A stretch of 64,000 nt of DNA, from the NCBI RefSeq assembly GCF_011761355.1, contig NZ_JAASRW010000012.1, positions 88,132-152,131 on the forward strand. The letters run 5' to 3'. Below, in pieces: positions 26,376 to 35,007 of the stretch. The stretch comes from Paenibacillus lupini (lineage in GTDB: Bacteria; Bacillota; Bacilli; Paenibacillales; Paenibacillaceae). Made by a program: the position numbers and the translations under genes. Under the pieces are notes generated by a model that saw only the letters and a list, made by a program, of their open reading frames with translations, was not told the DNA's origin and searched no databases. How positions within the stretch are numbered: position 1 is the stretch's first letter; each line of letters opens with the position of its first letter.

Positions 26376-26504
26376 TGTGAAGCTCCCTTCTAGGATTTGT
26401 ATTAGCGGATAACTCTTAACATCCTAACATGTCATGTAAGATATGTCTATGGCTCTTCGTTATTATAAACAGCGTTGGAACGATACATCCTCCTACAAGA
26501 AACA

Positions 26505-26534
26505 TTGTTGCAGACACTGCGAGAGCGCTATAAT
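26505..26534 (+). promoter_or_regulatory. Candidate promoter of the G3E GTPase gene
   Basis: TTGTTG and TATAAT are 18 bases apart, 36 bases before the ATG at 26570. Confidence 0.6.
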
Positions 26535-26569
26535 GAAGGGAATAACGGAAGATGAAAGGGAACACAAAT

Positions 26570-27547
26570 ATGAATGACTCTATAGTACCTATTTATTTGC
26601 TGTCTGGCTTTCTTGGCAGCGGCAAAACGACATTGCTTACCGGGCTGTTGGATAACTGGAAGTCGCGAGGGCTTAAGACAGCCGTAATTATGAATGAATT
26701 AGGCGATATCAATTTGGACGGACAAATGGTCGGCGATGATGTTCCGATGTCGGAAATGCTGAGCGGCTGCATCTGCTGCACGATTCGAAGCGATCTGAGC
26801 CTGGAGATAAAAACCCTTATCGATGAACATAAGCCTGATGTAATTGTTATTGAATCTACAGGGGCTGCCAACCCAATGGAGATTATGGATGGCGTAACGG
26901 AAGCGGCTCTATACTGCAAGATCGAGCTGAAAGCCGTTATTACGGTAGTGGATGGACCAGAGCTGCTGCAGCGAAACCGTAATGGAAAAGGCAAAACGTT
27001 TAAGCTGATGCGCGAGCAAATAAAATGTGCAACAAAGCTGCTGCTTAATAAAATCGATAAGCTGGAGCCGGACGAGCTGGTAGAGGCGCAGCAGCTGCTA
27101 AGAGAAATGAACGCAGTAGCTTATATGATCCCTACAATCCGCTGTAAGGTGGATGATTGGGCAGCTCTGGAAGGAACAGCGGAAGACGTTATATTAACCT
27201 CGTCCGGTCAGAAGGAGCATGAACATAGTCATGATGGTGGTCATCATCATACCCATGAGCATGTTATGGTGATGACTCATTATATGAATGGGGCGGTAGA
27301 CAGCGAGAAATTTGAGGCTTTTCTCAAGCAGCTGCCAGACCATGTGTATCGTGCAAAAGGGATTGTTTCCTTCTCGGATACGGCAAGCCGGTTCTTGTTC
27401 CAATATGCCTATCGGGAAACCGACTTTATTCGGATTACTCCGCAGGGCGACGTGAATGACGTTGCTGTTTTTATTGGTGAGCATTTCTCCAAGGAGATGG
27501 TGCTCGAGGAACTTCTTAAACTCGAACATCAAGAATCGACAGAATAA
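26570..27547 (+). CDS. CobW/COG0523-family G3E GTPase, putative metal chaperone
   Basis: The 325-residue protein belongs to the G3E GTPases that deliver zinc, cobalt or other metals to target proteins. Seen: Walker A SGFLGSGKTT (Lys19), the metal-binding CxCC motif in SGCICCTIR (Cys67, 69, 70), the guanine-specificity motif NKID, a His-rich linker EHEHSHDGGHHHTHEH (near residue 217-232) and a CobW C-terminal domain. ATG at 26570 has AAAGGG 9 bases upstream; ATG at 26552 is possible. The His-rich linker suggests zinc or nickel/cobalt handling, but the metal is not fixed by sequence and I saw no clear Zur box. A His-rich secreted protein gene follows 96 bases downstream. Confidence 0.88.
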   Translation: MNDSIVPIYLLSGFLGSGKTTLLTGLLDNWKSRGLKTAVIMNELGDINLDGQMVGDDVPMSEMLSGCICCTIRSDLSLEIKTLIDEHKPDVIVIESTGAANPMEIMDGVTEAALYCKIELKAVITVVDGPELLQRNRNGKGKTFKLMREQIKCATKLLLNKIDKLEPDELVEAQQLLREMNAVAYMIPTIRCKVDDWAALEGTAEDVILTSSGQKEHEHSHDGGHHHTHEHVMVMTHYMNGAVDSEKFEAFLKQLPDHVYRAKGIVSFSDTASRFLFQYAYRETDFIRITPQGDVNDVAVFIGEHFSKEMVLEELLKLEHQESTE

Positions 27548-27557
27548 TTAGTAAAGC

Positions 27558-27571
27558 GACATGGCCATGTC
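27558..27571. repeat. 14-bp perfect palindrome GACATGGCCATGTC
   Basis: It lies between the G3E GTPase gene and the His-rich protein gene. It may be an operator or chance; no T run follows, so it is not a terminator. Confidence 0.4.
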
Positions 27572-27643
27572 TAATCAATCGTATGCTTGGGAAAAATAAT
27601 CCAGTAGGCATCACGAATTTTGATTAGGAAGGTGTGGCAAAGC

Positions 27644-28102
27644 ATGAACAGAAAATGGATCATTAGCACATTAACAGCAACGATGCTGCTGCTTGCAGCT
27701 CCAGTCTATGCGGCTCAGCTGGAGGATGCTGCGCAGGATAAGCGTGTAGAGGAGCATGGTCATCACCATGGGCTGCACGGCAAGGACAGAGAGGCGCATA
27801 GACTTGAGAAGCTCCGTTATATGGCGGATTATTTCGGAATTAAGACAGAAGGCAAGACGGCTGAGCAGCTCAAAACAGAACTCGAGGCTGCGAAGCTGAA
27901 AGATAAAGCAAAATGGGAAGCTTTCAAGGCTGAGCATAAAGCGAAGCTCTTGGAGCATTTGCGTGAGAAGGCCAAAGAAAACGGCATTGCCACAGAAGGC
28001 AAAACAGCTGAGCAGCTTCGTGAGGAGCTTCATAAGCTTCACCGTATGCATCATAAGAGTGGAGCGCAGCCAGAGCCGCAGCGTGATGTGAAGCAGGGCT
28101 AA
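27644..28102 (+). CDS. Secreted His-rich protein with two helical repeats, unknown function
   Basis: The 152-residue protein is not recognised. It has a signal peptide ending APVYAA (about residue 25) and a mature part rich in Lys, Glu and His. Two related helical units are seen, one around FGIKTEGKTAEQLKTELE and one around NGIATEGKTAEQLREELH. His clusters occur near the mature N-terminus (HGHHHGLHG) and the C-terminus (HKLHRMHHK). The composition would suit extracellular metal binding, and the neighbour upstream is a His-rich metal-chaperone GTPase, but no function is proven. ATG at 27644 follows AGGAAGGTG; a TTG at 27620 is in frame but less likely. Confidence 0.8.
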   Translation: MNRKWIISTLTATMLLLAAPVYAAQLEDAAQDKRVEEHGHHHGLHGKDREAHRLEKLRYMADYFGIKTEGKTAEQLKTELEAAKLKDKAKWEAFKAEHKAKLLEHLREKAKENGIATEGKTAEQLREELHKLHRMHHKSGAQPEPQRDVKQG

Positions 28103-28105
28103 ATA

Positions 28106-28157
28106 AAGAAAAGAGGCAGTTGGAGGCATAAATGCGCTTCAACTGCCTCTTTCTTTT
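28106..28157 (+). terminator. Rho-independent terminator
   Basis: AAAGAAAAGAGGCAGTTG pairs with CAACTGCCTCTTTCTTT, with T at the 3' end. The rest of the gap to 28328 shows no feature that I can support. Confidence 0.92.
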
Positions 28158-28328
28158 TGACCAGGTACAAAGTTACAAAATCCGACATTATCCTGTCGAA
28201 AAAATGATTATATTGTAATAATAATTGCTAGTTTTCCGTTGAATTTATCTTATTTTGTCAAGTATACTAGAACCATATCATAAACTGGAAAAAACGAAAG
28301 ATAGGTCTAGAGGCGGAGGAGGATAGAT

Positions 28329-30812
28329 TTGAAGAAATTAAGGCTCAGCATCGCACAGAAACTGATTACTGCATTGGGAGTTCTTATGCTGTTGTCTTAT
28401 TCTTTAGTTGTTTCTGTCTATCTTACCAAGCTCTATGACACTAGCCTGCAGAAGGGCGAGCTGCTTGCACAAAAACAATCTATCCAATATATCGACGAAA
28501 TTACTCAATCCATTAATAGAAGTTTATCCTCGCTGACAATGGTAAGAGATGGGCTGCTGCAAATGCGTATGGATTCGGTACAAAATCGTCCCTATGCCGT
28601 GCATTTGCTGGAAGCGGTTGTACGAAATAATCCTGATTTAATAGGTGCTTATACGATATGGGAACCAAATTCCTTCGATAACGAGGATGCCAGCCATCAA
28701 CTGACGAGCAGTTACGATGATGTCACAGGCCGATTTATTCCCTATGTAGTACGTACGAATGATGGTCTAATTACGATTCCTTCCGTTGACTATAGTGAGT
28801 TGAATGATAAAGGAGACTATTATCAGGTCGCTAAGCAATCGAAGAAGTTTACGCTGCTGGATCCCTATCCCTACGATCTGAATGGAAAGGAGATAATCGT
28901 AACCTCTTTTATCCTTCCGATAATGGATGAGAACGGGCAGTTTCTTGGTATTGTTGGTGGTGACATTTCACTGCAAACGGTGCAGGAGAAGATTCGCAAC
29001 ATCCGTCCATTGAATGGCCATGCAAGTATTATCACCTCAAATGACTATTACTTGGCAAACGGTGCTTACCCGGATCTTGTTATGAAGCCCTACCAGATAT
29101 GGGAGAACGGCGGCTCCATCAGCGATTATAAAAAGCATTTCGCAACGATACAATACACCTCCGATCGTCATATAAAAGGGCAAATGCTGCGGATGATTAT
29201 CCCGATCCCAATTCAAGACTTTACCTGGCATTTCGAGATGGCCATTCCGAAAAACAATATGTTAACAGAGTATTACTCATCACTTTGGAACTCTATTATT
29301 ATTGCTGCCATTACCCTTATATTAATGTCTTTACTTGCGCTGCTGCTTCTGAAAAAGATCGTACTCGAAAATATTAAGAAGGTTATCCAGGTTACCTCTG
29401 CCGTTGCAATTGGCAATGAGAAGCAGAAGCTGGATATTCGGACGAATGATGAGTTTGAGACGATGGCTAATCATTTTAACCGAATGGTGGACTTCCGTAA
29501 AGAAGCGGAGCATTTGATTCAGCATCAGGCTACACATGATCTGGTAACCGGGTTCCCTAATCGTTACGGCTATACGCGGTACATAGAGATGAAGATAAAT
29601 AGTGATAAGCATGTTGCACTGCTCTATATCGATTTAGATCGTTTCAAGATTATTAACGAAACGTTGGACTATACGATGGGGGATTTGCTGCTAAAGCTAG
29701 TCGGGAACCGGATTGTTGAGGTTACTGGAGAGTCCGGTCATGTCTACCGTTTTGGCGGTGATGAATATGTTGTACTGCTTGATGAGATTAGCAGCGCGGG
29801 ACAAGCTGCAGCTATAGCGGCGCAGATTTTGAGTGTAATTGCAGAGCCGATTAAGATGAATGGGCGGCTCTTCTATCTGACGGCCAGCATCGGAATGAGC
29901 GTACAGCAGGAATGGACACCGGAAACAGGTGATCGGCTTGTGAAGGAATCGGATATCGCCCTGTATGTGGCGAAGAAGCAGCGGAATACGTATAGGCTGT
30001 ACTCACCGATGATGAATAACGTACCAACGAAGGAACTCATATTAGAGAACAGTATGTTCGAGGCGCTGGAGAGCAACCAATTTATGCTTCATTATCAGCC
30101 AAAGCTTGAGATCGGAACTGGTCGTATTCATGGTGTTGAGGCGCTGCTTCGCTGGAAGCACCCAGAGTTTGGCATGGTATCTCCTCTTGAATTTATTCCG
30201 ATAGCGGAGAAGACAGGCTTTATTATTTTGCTTGGAGAATGGGTGCTGCGGACGGCTTGCCGGCAGGTTAAGCAGTGGGAACTGATGGGGCTGGATTCTA
30301 TCCTGGTCAGTGTAAATATGTCGATGATGCAGTTCCAACAGAAGAACATTGTTCAAAGTATCCAATCGATTATTACGGAGGAAGGCGTTAGATCGGAGCA
30401 GATCGAGCTGGAATTAACCGAATCAATATTTATGGAAAATCCGGAGCATACCCTTCGAATTTTGCATGAGCTTCAAGAGCTTGGCCTGCAATTATCGTTG
30501 GATGACTTTGGCACGGGGTACTCCTCACTCAGTTACTTGCAGAACATCCCGATTCATTATTTAAAGCTGGATAAATCATTTATCCGCGGCATCGTAACCG
30601 ATATACGGAAGCAGATGATATTCAAATCCATTATCGTGATCGCCCATAACCTGAATATGATGGTTGTTACGGAAGGTGTGGAGACGGCCGAGGAGCTGCA
30701 AATTATTAAGGAACACAACTGTGATTTGATGCAGGGCTATCTGTTTAGTCCACCGGTCACACCGGAACGATTCGTAGAATTATTCCAATCCGTTAAAGCT
30801 TCAGGTGAATAG
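28329..30812 (+). CDS. Membrane GGDEF-EAL protein with extracellular Cache domain
   Basis: The 827-residue protein has a membrane segment (about 12-32), a double-Cache sensing domain outside the cell (to about 315), a second membrane segment, a HAMP linker, a GGDEF domain (about 400-555) and an EAL domain (about 565-820). The GGDEF motif reads GGDEY and no RxxD inhibitory site precedes it. The EAL domain keeps its catalytic set: EALLRW, VSVNMS, ELTES, DDFGTGYSS, LKLDKSF, TEGVE and QGYLF. It is therefore expected to hydrolyse cyclic di-GMP, with the GGDEF domain perhaps regulatory. The TTG start has GGAGGAGG 6 bases upstream. The signal it senses is unknown. Confidence 0.92.
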   Translation: MKKLRLSIAQKLITALGVLMLLSYSLVVSVYLTKLYDTSLQKGELLAQKQSIQYIDEITQSINRSLSSLTMVRDGLLQMRMDSVQNRPYAVHLLEAVVRNNPDLIGAYTIWEPNSFDNEDASHQLTSSYDDVTGRFIPYVVRTNDGLITIPSVDYSELNDKGDYYQVAKQSKKFTLLDPYPYDLNGKEIIVTSFILPIMDENGQFLGIVGGDISLQTVQEKIRNIRPLNGHASIITSNDYYLANGAYPDLVMKPYQIWENGGSISDYKKHFATIQYTSDRHIKGQMLRMIIPIPIQDFTWHFEMAIPKNNMLTEYYSSLWNSIIIAAITLILMSLLALLLLKKIVLENIKKVIQVTSAVAIGNEKQKLDIRTNDEFETMANHFNRMVDFRKEAEHLIQHQATHDLVTGFPNRYGYTRYIEMKINSDKHVALLYIDLDRFKIINETLDYTMGDLLLKLVGNRIVEVTGESGHVYRFGGDEYVVLLDEISSAGQAAAIAAQILSVIAEPIKMNGRLFYLTASIGMSVQQEWTPETGDRLVKESDIALYVAKKQRNTYRLYSPMMNNVPTKELILENSMFEALESNQFMLHYQPKLEIGTGRIHGVEALLRWKHPEFGMVSPLEFIPIAEKTGFIILLGEWVLRTACRQVKQWELMGLDSILVSVNMSMMQFQQKNIVQSIQSIITEEGVRSEQIELELTESIFMENPEHTLRILHELQELGLQLSLDDFGTGYSSLSYLQNIPIHYLKLDKSFIRGIVTDIRKQMIFKSIIVIAHNLNMMVVTEGVETAEELQIIKEHNCDLMQGYLFSPPVTPERFVELFQSVKASGE

Positions 30813-30831
30813 TGATGTGCGAAAAGCGAAA

Positions 30832-30873
30832 AAAGGGCGCTCCTATTGTCGGGATGACAATAAGAGCGCCTTT
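30832..30873. terminator. Bidirectional terminator
   Basis: AAAGGGCGCTC and the following CTATTGTC pair with GACAATAAGAGCGCCTTT. On the minus strand the stem is followed by TTTTTT, so it ends the lipoprotein gene well. Confidence 0.9.
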
Positions 30874-30877
30874 GCTG

Positions 30878-31540
30878 TTATATGGTCCATTGGGAATGCA
30901 CAATCGCGCTTATATACCAAGTTCCGTCTTGCTGTTCCAGCACGAGTATGAGGCTTTCCCAATCCATTCCGCTATATTCGGGATCAAACCCGCTGAAGTG
31001 ATAATCGAAGAAGGTGCTGCCTTGGAAAACATCCTGGATATTGACCAGCGTATTCCCTTGACCAAGCACTTTATTATGACCAATTGCTTCAGCTTCCGCA
31101 AAATTTTGATCATAAATGAACTTCTTGTAGTAATCACCAAAGCTTAAGGATATTGGCTCGCCTGAACCGTCAAAGCTTCCCCACTCATACACTTTTGGGT
31201 CCTCAAGAGTTGGAAGTTCACCAGCATGAAACGTCATTGCATTGTCCGTCTCGATATGAGCATAAGGGGAAAATAGCAGCCCTTTTTCTGGATGAATGTA
31301 GGATGTGAGTGCTTCTAAATCTTGCTGTTGTAATGCGGTCATGATTGCTTTGGCAGCCTCTTCAGCAGTAGCCGCATGAGGGGCTGAAGGGCTAGGTGCT
31401 GGTGAAGCAGAAGGCTCAACCGACGGTGAGGTCGATGGTGATGGATTCGGTACGGGAGACAATGAAGTGTCGTTCCCACCTAGTCCAAAACAGCCGCTAA
31501 GAAGCAGAAGCACGGTAAGTATACTCAATTGACGCAGCAT
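30878..31540 (-). CDS. Lipoprotein with Pro/Ser-rich linker, unknown function
   Basis: The 220-residue protein has a lipoprotein signal (LLLLSGC, Cys17), then a long Pro/Ser/Ala linker (about residues 27-58) and a globular domain of about 160 residues with TAEEAAKAIMTALQQQDLEALTSYIHPEKGLLFSPY near its start. That part resembles the NTF2-like/DUF4878-type lipoproteins whose first helix carries a growing number of Ala and Gln, but I cannot name the family with confidence. GGAGGGAAG precedes the ATG. It is a single gene facing the GGDEF-EAL gene. Confidence 0.82.
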   Translation of the reverse strand: MLRQLSILTVLLLLSGCFGLGGNDTSLSPVPNPSPSTSPSVEPSASPAPSPSAPHAATAEEAAKAIMTALQQQDLEALTSYIHPEKGLLFSPYAHIETDNAMTFHAGELPTLEDPKVYEWGSFDGSGEPISLSFGDYYKKFIYDQNFAEAEAIGHNKVLGQGNTLVNIQDVFQGSTFFDYHFSGFDPEYSGMDWESLILVLEQQDGTWYISAIVHSQWTI

Positions 31541-31637
31541 GAGCTTCCCTCCATTTCAGTTCTATTATCCTCCTAAACGAAAAACAGACTCGAATGTTGC
31601 GGTTTCACTCTATTTTCCACTACTGCCCTGTGAGTTG

Positions 31638-32417
31638 TTAAGGGATTGGTGTTGGCCGATCCTTCATATAGGCGGTTGGGATCTTCCCGGTCTCGCGTTT
31701 GAAAATTCGCTGGAAGTAGGAGAGGTCGCGGTAACCTACAGATTCAGCAATTTCCCCTACGGTAAGTGTCGAATCAATCAGCAGATATATGGCTTTTTTT
31801 ACCCTGGCCTTATGCACGTATTCACTAATCGTTTGTCCGGTTACCCGGCGAAACAATGTAGCCGCATAATTGGGGGACTTGTGAATATGCTCGCCAAGCT
31901 CTTCTTTTGTAATTTTCTGCGGGTAGTAATTCTTAATATAGTTCTTCATTCGTTCTACCTGCTGATGGGCGGCGGAAGTAGCAGGTCCTTCATCAAGCTC
32001 TCGATTCCAAAGCGCCAGACATTCATACAGAATAGCAAGGCCAAGTATATCCGCATACAGATGCTTCTCTGTCCATTCGTTATGCATCGTTTTAATCCGT
32101 TCAAGGATCAATTCATAAGCGCCAATCCGTGATTTCATATAATGACTACTTTGCAGAATGGGGAGTGGAGAATCGGTTACCGTAAATTCAATGACGTATT
32201 TTTCATGAAACACAGTTGGCACACATTTGCCATAATACGATTGGCTGGCAGGAATGAATAAGAAATCTCCTTTCTCCAAAATGACTTTTTCATGCTCAAT
32301 CCAGTAAACCACTTTGCCATAGCTCACCAATATGAGTGTGCACGCGCCTTCCGGCCGATTGCCGTCATCGAACCATTCGCTTCCTCGATCTTGTCTCACT
32401 TGTGTCAGGCGCAGCAT
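31638..32417 (-). CDS. AraC-family transcriptional regulator
   Basis: The 259-residue protein has an N-terminal cupin-type domain (GACTLILVSYGKVVYWIEHEKVILEKGDFLFIPASQSYYG) and a C-terminal AraC DNA-binding domain with two helix-turn-helix motifs (ITKEELGEHIHKSPNYAATLFRRVTG and VGEIAESVGYRDLSYFQRIFKRETGKIPTAYM). It is transcribed divergently from pyruvate kinase across 137 bases. A 6-bp dyad ACTATG/CATAGT around TATAAT lies in that gap. Its target and effector are unknown. Confidence 0.88.
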   Translation of the reverse strand: MLRLTQVRQDRGSEWFDDGNRPEGACTLILVSYGKVVYWIEHEKVILEKGDFLFIPASQSYYGKCVPTVFHEKYVIEFTVTDSPLPILQSSHYMKSRIGAYELILERIKTMHNEWTEKHLYADILGLAILYECLALWNRELDEGPATSAAHQQVERMKNYIKNYYPQKITKEELGEHIHKSPNYAATLFRRVTGQTISEYVHKARVKKAIYLLIDSTLTVGEIAESVGYRDLSYFQRIFKRETGKIPTAYMKDRPTPIP

Positions 32418-32554
32418 TGTTCCAAGTTCCTCCTCACTTTATCGTACTATGTTTCTATAAGAGTACTATAATTCATAGTCTGTTGGGAAGAAACGAGCTA
32501 CAATATGGTTATCAATGTTCACCAGACTTGTACAACCAGGAGGAATAAGACATT

Positions 32555-33976
32555 ATGCGCAAGACGAAAATTGTTTGTACCATGGGACCAGCATGTGAAT
32601 CGAAAGAAGTATTAATCGACATGATTAATGCAGGGATGAATGTTGCACGTTTGAATATGGCTCACGGTGAGCTCGAAGATCATGCGGGACGTATTGCAAA
32701 AATTCGGGAAGCTGCAGCTGCTACTAACAGTGTTGTCGCTATCCTGCTTGATATTAAAGGTCCAGAGGTTCGGATCGGCAAACTGGAGGAAGCTTCGTAC
32801 CTGCTGAAGGTTGGCGAGAAGCTCACTCTGACGACGGAAGAAATTATCGGTAATGGCGAGCGTATTCATGTGAATTATGCGGAACTGCCTCAAGTTGTAA
32901 ACCCTGGCAACAAAATTTTGCTGGATGACGGCTTGATCGAAATGGAAGTTGCAGTGGTTAACGGGACAGAGATCGAGTGTACGATTCTGAACGGCGGCGT
33001 TATTAAAGCGAGAAAAGGCGTTAACCTGCCGGGTATCCGCACGACACTGCCAGGAGTAACTGAGCGTGACATCCGTCATATCCTCTTTGGTATTGAGCAG
33101 AAAATTGATATTATCGCTCCTTCCTTCGTAAGAAGAGCGGAAGATATTTTGCAGATCCGCGAATTGCTTCGTGAGAGTGGCGCAGGTCATATTCAAATTA
33201 TTTCGAAGATCGAGAATGAAGAAGGCGTTAATAATCTGGATTCCATTATTGAAGCATCTGACGGCATTATGGTTGCCCGCGGCGACCTTGGTGTAGAGGT
33301 TCCGGCTTGGGATGTACCGATGATTCAACGCGAGATGATTACAAAATGTAATGCTGCTGGCAAAGTTGTTGTCGTTGCAACGCAAATGCTGGATTCGATG
33401 CAAATTAACCCTCGTCCATCCCGTGCGGAAGTTAGTGACGTGGCGAACGCTGTTCTTCAAGGAACCGATGCTATTATGTTGTCTGGTGAAACAGCTGCCG
33501 GCAAATATCCCGTACAATCGGTTAGCATGATGGCTTCGATTGCGGTGAAGGCAGAATCCATGCTTGATTATTTTGAAGGCTTCCAACAACGTAGAAACGC
33601 ACAGCCAACGACAATTACGGAAGTGATCAGCCAAGCGGTAGTAAGCTCCTCCCTTGAGCTTGATGCGAAAGCTATTGTAACGCCAACAGAGAGTGGCTTT
33701 ACAGCTCGTATGGTATCGAAATACCGTCCGAAATCGCCAATCATTGCTGTTGCTTCTGATGAAAAAGTACTACCTCGCCTCGCAATCATGTGGGGAGTTA
33801 TTCCGGTTAAAGGCGGCAGACCTAACTCGACAGACGATATTTTTGAATCAGCTTTAACGAATGGCGGAAGCACAGGCCTCTTGGAAAAAGGCGACTATGT
33901 TGTCATTACAGCAGGTACTCCAACAGGTAAAGCCGGCGCAACCAATCTTGTGAAAATCGCACAATACGGCCTATAA
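32555..33976 (+). CDS. pyk: Pyruvate kinase, short form with altered potassium site
   Basis: The 473-residue enzyme converts phosphoenolpyruvate and ADP to pyruvate and ATP. Domains A, B and C are complete, but the extra C-terminal PEP-utiliser-like domain of the ~585-residue Bacillus enzyme is absent. Catalytic features are kept: ISKIENEEG (Lys and Glu), VARGDLGVE, ATQMLDSM and DAIMLSGETAAGKYP. Unusually, the N-terminal potassium site reads NMAHG (Ala36 where Ser is usual) and LLDIKGPE (Ile67 where Thr is usual), while Glu71 is kept. A second, standard pyruvate kinase elsewhere in the genome is therefore possible. GGAGG precedes the ATG. Confidence 0.95.
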   Translation: MRKTKIVCTMGPACESKEVLIDMINAGMNVARLNMAHGELEDHAGRIAKIREAAAATNSVVAILLDIKGPEVRIGKLEEASYLLKVGEKLTLTTEEIIGNGERIHVNYAELPQVVNPGNKILLDDGLIEMEVAVVNGTEIECTILNGGVIKARKGVNLPGIRTTLPGVTERDIRHILFGIEQKIDIIAPSFVRRAEDILQIRELLRESGAGHIQIISKIENEEGVNNLDSIIEASDGIMVARGDLGVEVPAWDVPMIQREMITKCNAAGKVVVVATQMLDSMQINPRPSRAEVSDVANAVLQGTDAIMLSGETAAGKYPVQSVSMMASIAVKAESMLDYFEGFQQRRNAQPTTITEVISQAVVSSSLELDAKAIVTPTESGFTARMVSKYRPKSPIIAVASDEKVLPRLAIMWGVIPVKGGRPNSTDDIFESALTNGGSTGLLEKGDYVVITAGTPTGKAGATNLVKIAQYGL

Positions 33977-33998
33977 TAGTTATATATAACGGCGAAGC

Positions 33999-34045
33999 AC
34001 GCCCATCTAAAACATCTCGTGATGTTTTAGGTGGGCGTTTTTATT
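33999..34045 (+). terminator. Rho-independent terminator after pyk
   Basis: ACGCCCATCTAAAACATC pairs with GATGTTTTAGGTGGGCGT around TCGT, followed by TTTTATTTT. Confidence 0.95.
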
Positions 34046-34067
34046 TTCTAATTAAGGGAGAGAGGTT

Positions 34068-34744
34068 ATGAACTCATTTGAAACTGCGCACAGTGATTGG
34101 TTGGAGGGGCATAAGGCGAGAAGAAGCGGTGAGCGAAAAGGAAGGCTTGAAAGGGGACATCAACATGCGGAGAAGCTCTTTCTCCAGCAGGTGTGGTGGC
34201 CGCTGATAGGCTCATTAGAACAATTACACCCTGAATATGAAATCCTTGATTGGAGGGGGAAATCGTATTTTGCTGATCTAGCGTGGTTACCAGGGCATGT
34301 GAAATTTGTGTTTGAGATTAAGGGATATGGACCCATGTTACAGATATGGACCGAAGGCGTTATTCGGATGAATTGAATAGAGAAACATTTATACAGGGTA
34401 TTGGATTTCGTGTTGTTTCGTTTGCTTATGATGATGTAGCATATCGTCCCGAGTTGTGTATGACATTGTTGAGACTTTTGCTAAGTCGATACCAGACGAA
34501 AAAGGAAATGCCAAGTCGAATCAGGCGAGAAATTGTGCTGTTGGCTTGTGAGAGTGGAGGACGAATTAGTCCTGCTCAAGTCGAACAGTATTTGGAGCTT
34601 AATCACCGAACGGCTGTCCGGCATTTGCAGGCATTATGTGAACGAGGATGGCTCCAGCCATTATTATGTGATAATGGGAAATCAACTAAAGTAATGAGAT
34701 ACGGCTTGCTGCAGGAAGGGCTAAATGAAATTGAACGGTGGTAG
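34068..34744 (+). pseudogene. Endonuclease-like/winged-helix protein gene interrupted by a -1 frameshift
   Basis: Two overlapping reading frames together form one protein of about 225 residues. The first (34068-34376) ends the nuclease-like part with VFEIKGYGP and then runs into unrelated residues and a stop. If one base is added at the CCC run at 34332-34334, the frame continues as GYGPHVTDMDRRRYSDELNR into the second (to 34744), with a winged-helix C-terminus (RREIVLLACESGG, PAQVEQYLELNHRTAVRHLQAL). The N-terminal part (HAEKLFLQQVWWPLIG) resembles a Paenibacillus/Bacillus family with a restriction-endonuclease-like fold; its role is unknown. Either the gene is broken or one C was lost in the assembly. 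Confidence 0.8.
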
Positions 34745-34805
34745 GTAATAAACTGCTAATGTGCAGTATCTTTTGCTTGTGATGGAGGTTCTTTCCTAAT
34801 TAGAT

Positions 34806-34877
34806 GCAAAAATGCAGGATATTTTAGTTGAGTAGGAGACTGTAAGCCAATTGTTAGGCATTATCCTGTATTTTTGC
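34806..34877 (+). repeat. 16-bp imperfect inverted repeat
   Basis: GCAAAAATGCAGGATA (34806-34821) and TATCCTGTATTTTTGC (34862-34877) are complementary at 15 of 16 positions with a 40-base spacer. The right arm overlaps the terminator stem at 34856-34889, so the two structures exclude each other. Confidence 0.75.
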
Positions 34878-34893
34878 TTTATAATGCCTTTTT
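34856..34893 (+). terminator. Terminator after the frameshifted gene
   Basis: AGGCATTAT (34856-34864) pairs with ATAATGCCT (34881-34889), followed by five T. Confidence 0.75.
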
Positions 34894-34966
34894 CCTCTCA
34901 ATGTAAGTAAATTTACATGCAGATTTGCATTTTGATGCTGTGAATCTGCTGTCTACAAGGTACATA

Positions 34967-34996
34967 AAAGCCCCTTCCGATTATGGAAGGGGCTTG
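34967..34996 (-). terminator. Rho-independent terminator of the DedA-like gene
   Basis: Read on the minus strand, AAGCCCCTTCC pairs with GGAAGGGGCTT and is followed by TTT. It lies 12 bases after the stop at 35008. Confidence 0.88.
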
Positions 34997-35007
34997 TTGT
35001 ATGTCCA

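Noticed and set aside
30812..31147. 111-codon plus-strand frame after the GGDEF-EAL gene
   Set aside because: It crosses the bidirectional terminator and is antisense to the lipoprotein gene.
31539..32132. 197-codon plus-strand frame opposite the AraC gene
   Set aside because: The minus-strand frame has full AraC motifs; the plus-strand one has none.
32612..33634. 340-codon minus-strand frame inside pyk
   Set aside because: It is antisense to pyruvate kinase, with no start signals or domains; codon bias of the real gene explains it.
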